From contig JACQFN010000021.1 of the NCBI GenBank assembly GCA_016200045.1, positions 1-64,000 on the forward strand: a stretch of DNA of 64,000 bases, written 5' to 3'. The number at the start of each line of letters is the position of its first letter. Position 1 is the stretch's first letter. This document shows, one piece after another, positions 57,224 to 64,000 of the stretch. This stretch comes from Nitrososphaerota archaeon. Lineage in GTDB: Archaea; Thermoproteota; Nitrososphaeria; Nitrososphaerales; Gagatemarchaeaceae. The notes below the pieces were generated by a model that ran no database searches, had not been told where the DNA came from, and saw only the letters and a program-made list of their open reading frames with translations. The translations under genes and the position numbers were made by a program.

Positions 57224-60200
57224 TTGTCTTTCTCCTCAGAGGAAGCCTGGGCAAGGGCCCGCAAACTCGCGCCATTTCCGCCGACCCTTGACCCATACTA
57301 CAGAGACATCCTTGAACAATATGAAATGGCATTCAATTCGGCTTCGACTGCAAGAGTGAAGGGGATTGATCCCAAACACTCTGTCGAATCAAAGACAGTC
57401 TTCGACTTGGCAGACAGGGTCAACCAGATGCTCGGGCTCGACCAGTTCGAGGGCCTCGTCGACAGGCTCAGAGATCTCCTGAAGACCACGACAAAAGAGC
57501 GCGCCGCCCTGACCATTTCACAGGAAATCGCCCTTGGCAGGTTCGGTGCTCTCGAGAGAGAGCAGGCTCTTGCTTACGGTGTACGAGCGGGGCTCGCTGT
57601 GATGACCGACGGAGTGACCGTCGCTCCAATCGAAGGGATTTACGACGTTACAATCAAGCAGAATGACGACAACAGCGACTACGCGTCTGTGTCATACGCC
57701 GGACCGATGCGTTCTGCTGGAGGGACTGAGGCCGGGTTCTCACTCGTCATAGCCGATATCACCGCCAAAAAGCTGGGACTTTCTAACTATAGGGCGAGAC
57801 AGGAAGAGGTCGACAGGTTCGCCGAAGAACTTAGAGTCTATGAGCGGGAAGTCGGCAACTTCCAGTACAAGGTCACAGACGATGACATCCGGAGCGCCAT
57901 ATGGAACCTCCCGGTGGAAGTCGACGGGGTCGAAACGGACCCCGTGGAGGTCGTCGTCCACAGGAACCTGAAGCGGGTCACGACTGACAGAATGAGAGGT
58001 GGAGCCTTGCGAGTGCTGAACGATGGGGTCATCGGCCGCGCCCATAAACTCGCCAAAAAGCTCGGATCGCTGAACATCTCGGGTTGGGAGTGGCTGCTCG
58101 ACATCAAAGGAGGAACCCAACAGACCGCGAATGAAACGGAGCAGGCAGGGGCCCATTTCGAAGAGATAATCTCCGGCAGGGCAGTACTCTCTATGCCCCA
58201 CCGACGTGGAGGATTCAGGCTGCGTTACGGGAGGGCGATGAACACAGGGCTTTCTACGTTGGGCATCCATCCCGCGGTAACTACCCTCTTGGGCTATCCA
58301 GTGGTCCCAGGGACCCAGGTGAAAGTCGACATGCCAGGCAAAGCCGCGACCATAGCGTTCGTCGATTCGATCGAGGGCCCGACCGTAGCGATGAAGGATG
58401 GAAGCGTCAAGAAGGTCTCTTCCGTCCGCGAAGCCGAAGACATCAAGGAAGAACTTGACAAGATCATCGACCTCGGTGACGTCCTAGTCAGCTACGGTGA
58501 CTTCCTCGAGAACAACAAGAATCTCCCCCCCTCCCCATATGTGCCAGAATGGTGGGCCCAAGACCTCGCGGACGCAATCTCGTCCATCCCTGGCGCACTG
58601 GAAAGGTTAGAGGAGGGAGGAGTATCTAGACAGAGAGCCGTCTGGATGAGCTCCCCCGATCCATCGCGACATCCCACCGCAGACGAAGCAATCTCGGCGT
58701 CCAGGACTCTCGGACTTCCATTTCACCCTGACTACACGCCTCGTTTCGACAGGGTCTCGGCGGGAGACCTCGTGGACCTCAGAAACGCGTCAAGGCAAGA
58801 GGGAAACGACGTCCTGGTTGATATCACATCACATCACATCACATGGACCCTCAGAGCCTCCCTTCTCGAATTCCGGAAGGTCGGCGACACCGCGGTGCTG
58901 AAGGGGGTTCAGGCGAAAATATTCGCCACTCTGCTAGAAATTTGGGAGAAGGCAGAGCCGACCGGCACCACCGACCCTATCGAATACATCAAGAGCGTCT
59001 CGGGAATCACTCTGGGAAGGCAGACCACTGATACTGTGGGCATCAGAGTCGGGCGGCCTGAGAAGGCGATGGTGAGGAGAATGAAACCCCCTGTCCACTC
59101 GCTTTTCCCCATCGGATTCGCCGGGGGCCAGTCGAGGGACATCCTCGCCGCTGCGAGGCAAAGTCTGGTCGAAATTGAAGCCAGCAATCTGTTCTGTCCC
59201 GATTGCAGAGAGAGGAGGCTGTCGTCGAGGTGCGAAGTCTGCGGGTCACCGACTGTCCACTTCCTTTCTTGCCCGCGCTGCGGCACGACAACGACGGAGG
59301 CTTCATGTCCCAACTGCAAAGCCAAGACCAACACTTTCTCCAGGATGAACTACGACCTCCGGGGAAGGCTCGAATCACTGAAGGCCAACATGCCATTCGA
59401 CCATAGCAGACCCGTCAAGGGCGTGAAGGGCCTGACGAGCGCCATGAAGACCCCTGAACCCCTGCAGAAAGGAATAATCAGGAGCAGGCATGACGTCTAT
59501 GTCTACAAGGACGGCACCCTGCGAATCGATGTAACAAATGCGCCACTTACCCACTTCCGGCCGTCGGACACGGGACTGGATGTCGACACGTTATCGAAAC
59601 TCGGCTACACCCATGATCGCGACGCAAAGGAACTCGTGAGTGAGGACCAGCTCCTGGAACTAAAACCGCAGGACATCCTGGTCCCCTGGGAGATAGCAGG
59701 GGACCTGGTGCGAATGGCCCAATTCGTAGACGACGAACTCGAGAACCTCTACGGTCTCCCTCCCTTCTATCACGCGGAGAGACCCTCCGACCTGGCGGGG
59801 CGGATTGTCATCGGGCTTGCCCCTCACACTTCCGTCGGCGTCGTCGGAAGAATCGTAGGATTCTCTACTACTCAGGTCTGCCATGCGAACCCATTCTGGC
59901 ATTCTGCCAAGAGGAGAGACTGCGACGGAGACGGGGATTCCATCCTGTTGTTGCTCGACACTCTTCTGAATTTTTCCTTGGAATACGTGCCACATCAAAT
60001 CGGAGGGATGATGGACATTCCGTTGTTGATTCAGCCTATACTTCTGCCGGCCGAGGTCGATGAACAGTCACACAATTTCGACATCGCTCCCGTGTACCCC
60101 CGCCAGTTCTACGAGAAGACCCAGAGTTCCCCTTCGGCGCCGGTTGTCGAGGACCTGATAGAGCGCATCGGGTCGAGACTTGACAACGAGAGACAGTTCT

Positions 60201-60706
60201 ACGGCTACGGGTTCACGCATCCCACTGGTTCCATTGCCATCAAACGCTCAAAGGCGGCCTATTCGACGCTCCGCACGCTAAACGAGAAAATAGCCAAACA
60301 GATTGAGGTCGCCTCCAAACTCGAAGCAGTGTCGACAAAGGAAGTGGTTGAGGCCATCATCAAGACACACCTGATCAGGGACCTCATGGGGAACGCGAAG
60401 AAATACGCAAGCCAGGCCTTCAAGTGCAAGAAATGCGGGATGACGATCCGCAGGCCCCCTCTTTCTTGGAACTGTCCCAATTGCGGCGGTGAAATCAAGG
60501 GCACTCTGACTCGGGCATCCGTACAGAAGTATCTCGCGATCGCCCAGAGGCTCGCACGGGAATATGACGTCGAGCCCTATCTGAAAAGCAGGCTGGAGAT
60601 GGTCGAGCGGGAACTTAATCAGCTCTTCCAAGGAGGAAGAAAAGCCGACCAAACAGAGCTCACCGATTTCCTTATTCCCACCTTAACGGAAGAAGTAAGC
60701 AGGTGA
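57224..60706 (+). CDS. polC: DNA polymerase D large subunit (DP2)
   Basis: 1160 residues, full length with no intein. Catalytic region: HANPFWHSAKRRDCDGDGDS (the Asp cluster), MNYDLRGRLESLKANMPFDH, and the N-terminal VKGIDPKHSVESKTVFDLADR. Zinc sites: LFCPDCRERRLSSRCEVCGS, LSCPRCGTTTTEASCPNCKA and AFKCKKCGMTIRRPPLSWNC. It is the polymerizing subunit of archaeal PolD, working with DP1. A fourfold ATCAC repeat lies within the coding sequence (58823-58842). Start TTG 57224. The 3' end overlaps the convergent SHMT gene by 24 bases. Confidence 0.95.
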   Translation: MSFSSEEAWARARKLAPFPPTLDPYYRDILEQYEMAFNSASTARVKGIDPKHSVESKTVFDLADRVNQMLGLDQFEGLVDRLRDLLKTTTKERAALTISQEIALGRFGALEREQALAYGVRAGLAVMTDGVTVAPIEGIYDVTIKQNDDNSDYASVSYAGPMRSAGGTEAGFSLVIADITAKKLGLSNYRARQEEVDRFAEELRVYEREVGNFQYKVTDDDIRSAIWNLPVEVDGVETDPVEVVVHRNLKRVTTDRMRGGALRVLNDGVIGRAHKLAKKLGSLNISGWEWLLDIKGGTQQTANETEQAGAHFEEIISGRAVLSMPHRRGGFRLRYGRAMNTGLSTLGIHPAVTTLLGYPVVPGTQVKVDMPGKAATIAFVDSIEGPTVAMKDGSVKKVSSVREAEDIKEELDKIIDLGDVLVSYGDFLENNKNLPPSPYVPEWWAQDLADAISSIPGALERLEEGGVSRQRAVWMSSPDPSRHPTADEAISASRTLGLPFHPDYTPRFDRVSAGDLVDLRNASRQEGNDVLVDITSHHITWTLRASLLEFRKVGDTAVLKGVQAKIFATLLEIWEKAEPTGTTDPIEYIKSVSGITLGRQTTDTVGIRVGRPEKAMVRRMKPPVHSLFPIGFAGGQSRDILAAARQSLVEIEASNLFCPDCRERRLSSRCEVCGSPTVHFLSCPRCGTTTTEASCPNCKAKTNTFSRMNYDLRGRLESLKANMPFDHSRPVKGVKGLTSAMKTPEPLQKGIIRSRHDVYVYKDGTLRIDVTNAPLTHFRPSDTGLDVDTLSKLGYTHDRDAKELVSEDQLLELKPQDILVPWEIAGDLVRMAQFVDDELENLYGLPPFYHAERPSDLAGRIVIGLAPHTSVGVVGRIVGFSTTQVCHANPFWHSAKRRDCDGDGDSILLLLDTLLNFSLEYVPHQIGGMMDIPLLIQPILLPAEVDEQSHNFDIAPVYPRQFYEKTQSSPSAPVVEDLIERIGSRLDNERQFYGYGFTHPTGSIAIKRSKAAYSTLRTLNEKIAKQIEVASKLEAVSTKEVVEAIIKTHLIRDLMGNAKKYASQAFKCKKCGMTIRRPPLSWNCPNCGGEIKGTLTRASVQKYLAIAQRLAREYDVEPYLKSRLEMVERELNQLFQGGRKADQTELTDFLIPTLTEEVSR
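58823..58844 (+). repeat. ATCAC microsatellite inside the DP2 gene
   Basis: Four tandem ATCAC units encode the stretch DITSHHITW. The 5-base period is not a multiple of three, so slippage by one unit would shift the frame. Confidence 0.7.
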
Positions 60707-61975
60707 GTCGCCAAAGGCGTACTTAATCTTCTGGAATGCCTTGCGGAGCTCTTTCGTCCTCTGCACAACTTCCCGCTTCCTGCTTCCAGCCATCGCTAGA
60801 TGCAATATTTCGGCGACTTCGGCCATCTCACCCCTACCCATGCCGAGCCTGGTGAGTTCGGCGACCCCCAATCGAATTCCTCCAGGATTGGTATAGTGCC
60901 TCCCTGCCTGCAGGTCTCCGGGGATCAGTTGCCTGTTCACTATGATATTCTGGCTCTCCAGGAGTTTCTCCATCGCACCCCCATCAGAATACTTTGTGAC
61001 ATCGACGGCGACCTGATGCGACTTCGTGTATCCGTTCTTCTCACCCAATACCACTTCGCCCTTCCGGGCAAGTCCACGTGCCAGAGCTTGGGCGTTCGCT
61101 ACGACGTCCCTGGCATACCTTCGGCCAAATTGCAGAAACTCAGCGAAGACCAGGGCTTTTCCAGCTACGCTGTGCAAGTGATGGTTGCTGGTTGTTCCCG
61201 GAAAGACCGCTTTCTTCAGAGAATCTGAGAACTCCTTCGTGGATACAACGGCTCCACCCTGAGGGCCGAACAGGGTTTTGTGGGTGCTGAAAGTCATCAC
61301 CTTGGCTCCTTCCCGCAGCGGATCCTGGAACATTCCGCCTGCTATCAAACCTACCACATGGGCCGCATCGTAGCATACCGTCCCTCCCACCTCTTCGATG
61401 ACTGGGGCCAAATCCTTGACGGGGTGAGGAAAAAGGAACAGGCTTCCCCCGAACATCGCAAGCTTCGGGGGTTTCTTGAGTGCCCGTATCCTCTTGGCGC
61501 TCGCGTCGACGTCTATGTTCATTTTGTCCCTGTCAAACGCGTAATACTCTATCTCTAGGGAGTGCACGAGTCCTGCGGAACCTGAGAAGTCCCTCTTTCC
61601 GTGGGATATGTGACCGCCATTGGGGATCGAAAGAGCCAGCATGGTATCCCCTGCAGAGCTGAGCGCCGAATAGACCGCAAGGTTCGCGACTACGCCGGAA
61701 ATCGGTCTGACATCGATGAAACCGGCCCTGAACAATTTCTTCCCCATGGCGATCGCTTCAAGCTCGATTTGGTCGATGTACCTGCACCCGGCATACACCC
61801 TTTCGCCGGGCCACCCTTCAGCATACCTGTGTCCCAAGTCGGAGGACATGACTTCCCTGACTTGTCTGGAAGCGACGTTCTCACTGGCAATCATCGGTAA
61901 GCTGACGGAGAACCACTTCTCGTGAGCGCGAACCTTCCTGATTATGGATTTGAATTCAGAGCTGGTCTCTGGCAT
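60683..61975 (-). CDS. glyA: serine hydroxymethyltransferase
   Basis: 430 residues from ATG 61975 (MPETSSEFKSIIRKV); the track starts 13 codons earlier at a GTG, but a TATA-like CTTAAGTATAG near 62022-62032 fits transcription starting downstream of that GTG. PLP motifs: RYAEGWPGERVYAGCRYIDQ, CYDAAHVVGLIAGG and the Schiff-base lysine in VMTFSTHKTLFGPQGGAVVS. It converts serine to glycine with tetrahydrofolate or tetrahydromethanopterin, giving the one-carbon unit that ThyX also uses. Confidence 0.92.
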   Translation of the reverse strand: MPETSSEFKSIIRKVRAHEKWFSVSLPMIASENVASRQVREVMSSDLGHRYAEGWPGERVYAGCRYIDQIELEAIAMGKKLFRAGFIDVRPISGVVANLAVYSALSSAGDTMLALSIPNGGHISHGKRDFSGSAGLVHSLEIEYYAFDRDKMNIDVDASAKRIRALKKPPKLAMFGGSLFLFPHPVKDLAPVIEEVGGTVCYDAAHVVGLIAGGMFQDPLREGAKVMTFSTHKTLFGPQGGAVVSTKEFSDSLKKAVFPGTTSNHHLHSVAGKALVFAEFLQFGRRYARDVVANAQALARGLARKGEVVLGEKNGYTKSHQVAVDVTKYSDGGAMEKLLESQNIIVNRQLIPGDLQAGRHYTNPGGIRLGVAELTRLGMGRGEMAEVAEILHLAMAGSRKREVVQRTKELRKAFQKIKYAFGDSPAYFFR

Positions 61976-62058
61976 TGTGTAGCGCGAACCGACTTCGGTA
62001 ATTATAGCTTTCACAGGGCGCTATACTTAAGAACGGTATTGACATCCGTTGGACCTCA

Positions 62059-62220
62059 ATGAGTGACAGTAAGAAAGGACCGATGCCAGCTTCGAGCGCA
62101 GGCCTTCTTACATTCTTCAATGAACAAACCAATGGCGTAAAGATCAGACCAGAGATAGTCCTCATCGGCTCGATAGTCCTGATTGCCACCTCAATTGTCA
62201 TCAACATCTTCTTCCGCTGA
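62059..62220 (+). CDS. preprotein translocase Sec61beta subunit
   Basis: Too short for the ORF track. 53 residues: MSDSKKGPMPASSAGLLTFF, then NEQTNGVKIRPEIVLIGSIV and a single C-terminal helix ending IVINIFFR. This is the archaeal SecG/Sec61beta pattern: short polar N-terminus with the AGLLTFF and IRPEIV motifs and one membrane span. It forms the SecYEbeta protein-export channel. The DUF2070 gene overlaps its end in another frame. Confidence 0.92.
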   Translation: MSDSKKGPMPASSAGLLTFFNEQTNGVKIRPEIVLIGSIVLIATSIVINIFFR

Positions 62221-63985
62221 GACAGATTCCCTCAAGAGCTCGGCTACGAAAGACCTCGCGAGCAGATACAGGCACCTCTTCGTCCTGCCCTCCACACAGA
62301 TGATTCTGTCTTACGCTGCGGTAACCTCATTCCTCCTGATTATTGCGTCACGCGGTGTGTCCGGCGCACTAGGATTCGTTCCCACATTCGTGGCTTTCGC
62401 TCTTTCCACCTCGGCCGTCTTCAGTGCATTGCTGCTTGTGGACCCCGACACCCTCGCCAACTTCAGGAGGACGAGCGCGGTCCTGCTGGCGGGAAACGCC
62501 ATCTGGATTGTCTGTGCCGGAGCCGGCGCGCTGTTTTCTCGGCTCAGCGGTTCGGCATCTGCCATGACGAACTCCCTCGTCTTCGGCGCCTTCCTCTGCG
62601 GAGGGTTCGAGTTTCTTCTAATCAACGGGGCTTTCACCGAGAATTCCCTTTTGTCGTTGGCCGCCGCCTCGTTACACCCAGCTTCGACCCTGCTCATGAT
62701 CAGGCTTCCGGAGCTCGAGGCTCAGTTCGACCCATACCCATTCCTGCTGGGCAGCATAGCGTTCGTGGCGGTCGGTTGCTTCATCTTCTTTCTCAGAAGG
62801 AAGAAGACCAGCCGAGGGTTCAACGCGCTCAGGCTGTTCCAAGCTTTCATGAAAACTTGGGCGGGCGGTTCTCCTTCCGACCTAGAATCCATAATCGCCG
62901 AACATTCCGAGACCGTCGAACTGACCACCAAAGTACTCCGTTTCCAGGCCGGCGGTGGTGACACCTACGTCGTACTCCCCTCGGTGCACCCGGGGCCGTT
63001 CCACGGGGTCGGGAGCTACAACCTGCCGGGAGCGGTTGGAAAGGCTTTCTCAGGGTTGGGCCCCGTCCTGACCCTCCATAGACCGGGTGGTCATGAACGG
63101 AACTTGGCGACTGCTGAAGAGACGAAAGAATACGCGAAACTCCTGAGCGAGTTTGCCGGCCAGGTGGAAGTCTCTAAAGAGCGTTCAATAATCAAGGGTC
63201 CAGTTCGGACAAGCATCGGAAAGGCCGTCGTCACCGCAACAGCGTTCTCGAACGACCTGCTGGTGGCAATCACCTTCTCGCCGCGGGGCTCGGACGACAT
63301 CGAAGACGCGGTCGAGTCAGAGCTTGGAGGCATCGCGCGGGAATCGGGGTTCGATGCTTCGGTAGTCGACGCCCACAATTCACTCGGGACTGAACAGCTT
63401 TCCCCAGACACAACAGACCCTTCATGGCCGGAGCTGTTCCAGAGGGTGGCCGCAGCCAAGCCGGGGCACTTCAGGACCGCATACGCACATTCGAACGAAG
63501 TGAATTTCGCCCATTCCGGAGACATTACCGAGAACGGAATCGACCTCATGATGTTCGAATCCGACGGAGTCAAGAACGTACTGGTGCTTGCTGATGCCAA
63601 CAATGCCGTATCAGCCCTTCGTAGCCAAGTCGCTAGTTCGCTGGAACAGGCTGGCTACTACCTGATGGAGGTCTGTACTTCCGACAGTCATGACCTCGCC
63701 GCAAGAGGCCTCACAGTATCGAGAGGTTACGAAGCGCTGGGAGAAGCTACCGCCCCGGACTCGATAGCAAAGGCACTACTCGAAATGGCCAAACTGGCCG
63801 AGGGCCGACTGTCTGCGTGCCGCTACGGGTCTGGGAGCGTGACACACAAGCTTCGGGTGTTTGGTTCGAAGGCACTTGAGGAGTTCGCAGGGATCACCAA
63901 GACCAGTTCCCGACTTGGCAGGATCTACCTCAGGCTCACGGTAGTTTCAATCGCCCTTCTCCTTCTGCTGTCGGTTTCTCTGTAA
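62183..63985 (+). CDS. DUF2070 family membrane protein
   Basis: 600 residues. Six or seven hydrophobic spans in the first ~210 residues, then a large soluble domain with the family motif VVLPSVHPGPFHGVGSYNLP and later FSPRGSDDIEDAV, SNEVNFAHSGDITENGIDLM. One more transmembrane helix ends the protein (LRLTVVSIALLLLLSVSL). DUF2070 is an archaeal family of unknown function; the HPGPFH motif suggests a metal-binding or enzymatic site. The exact start is uncertain: TTG 62183 and TTG 62195 both lie within the Sec61beta gene. Confidence 0.82.
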   Translation: MPPQLSSTSSSAETDSLKSSATKDLASRYRHLFVLPSTQMILSYAAVTSFLLIIASRGVSGALGFVPTFVAFALSTSAVFSALLLVDPDTLANFRRTSAVLLAGNAIWIVCAGAGALFSRLSGSASAMTNSLVFGAFLCGGFEFLLINGAFTENSLLSLAAASLHPASTLLMIRLPELEAQFDPYPFLLGSIAFVAVGCFIFFLRRKKTSRGFNALRLFQAFMKTWAGGSPSDLESIIAEHSETVELTTKVLRFQAGGGDTYVVLPSVHPGPFHGVGSYNLPGAVGKAFSGLGPVLTLHRPGGHERNLATAEETKEYAKLLSEFAGQVEVSKERSIIKGPVRTSIGKAVVTATAFSNDLLVAITFSPRGSDDIEDAVESELGGIARESGFDASVVDAHNSLGTEQLSPDTTDPSWPELFQRVAAAKPGHFRTAYAHSNEVNFAHSGDITENGIDLMMFESDGVKNVLVLADANNAVSALRSQVASSLEQAGYYLMEVCTSDSHDLAARGLTVSRGYEALGEATAPDSIAKALLEMAKLAEGRLSACRYGSGSVTHKLRVFGSKALEEFAGITKTSSRLGRIYLRLTVVSIALLLLLSVSL

Positions 63986-64000
63986 GAAAAGGAATTTAGC

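Noticed and set aside
58823-58844. Possible CRISPR or tandem array from the ATCAC repeats
   Set aside because: Units are only five bases with no spacers; no CRISPR-like repeat-spacer pattern was seen anywhere in the window.

Overview
The window is archaeal and looks like a Thaumarchaeota/Nitrososphaeria-type genome outside the well-known ammonia oxidisers. The left edge carries the first ~187 bases of a 16S rRNA on the minus strand, with the archaeal start GGTTGATCCTGCCGG and thaumarchaeal-style bases after it. The protein set is archaeal: both subunits of DNA polymerase D (DP1, DP2), a PriL-type primase subunit, Orc1/Cdc6, Alba, aRF1, Sec61beta, GGGP synthase, DUF2070, UPF0147 and an archaeal ValRS. 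Many genes have a TATA-like box about 25 bases before a GTG, TTG or ATG start, i.e. leaderless transcripts. No ammonia-oxidation gene is present. Nothing here fixes the exact lineage.

Layout. 1-2.2 kb: rRNA 5' end and promoter, small membrane and regulatory genes (including a DUF1059 gene too short for the ORF track) and a decayed DUF84 NTPase. 2.2-7.4 kb: 2-oxoacid:ferredoxin oxidoreductase (beta subunit split by an intein) divergent from an AbrB-PhoU regulator. 7.4-14.6 kb: an intron-containing tRNA-Leu whose 3' end is the target of a ~5.6 kb integrated element (integrase, Mrr-like nuclease, small DNA-binding proteins, membrane proteins) bounded by a 19-bp repeat, followed by two decayed att-like sites with accessory genes. 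14.6-24.7 kb: CNNM/CBS protein, UMP kinase, aRF1, DUF4382 protein, YchF/OBG-type GTPase, an Fe-S-less PriL, aldo/keto reductase, and a transporter/zinc-ribbon/QueC operon. 24.7-36.4 kb: ValRS, a frameshifted aldo/keto reductase, Y-family polymerase plus SWIM protein, Lrp-type regulator, Alba, aminotransferase and an RPA-like protein. 36.5-41.2 kb: tRNA genes and a four-gene operon joining a degenerate RecA-like protein, two paralogous small proteins and a B-family polymerase with a broken motif C. 41.2-49.9 kb: cytidine deaminase, a dead ACT-V4R regulator, an ABC-2 exporter, peroxiredoxin, HesB/IscA and a two-gene ThyX. 49.9-64 kb: sugar-phosphate mutase, DP1, Cdc6, a probable replication origin with ORB-like boxes, Elf1-like factor, GGGP synthase, DP2, SHMT, Sec61beta and DUF2070.

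The strongest themes are replication and repair (DP1, DP2, Cdc6, origin, PriL, RPA-like, PolB2-like cassette, Y-family polymerase) and unusual tRNA genes: a tRNA-Met with three introns, a tRNA-Ser with two, a tRNA-Pro with a D-loop intron and a tRNA-Leu with a canonical intron. The best candidate for an undescribed system is the 37.3-41.0 kb operon (degenerate RecA-like protein, two small paralogs, apparently inactivated PolB), which resembles in outline the bacterial ImuA/ImuB/DnaE2 mutasome. All functional statements come from reading motifs by eye; no database search was run.
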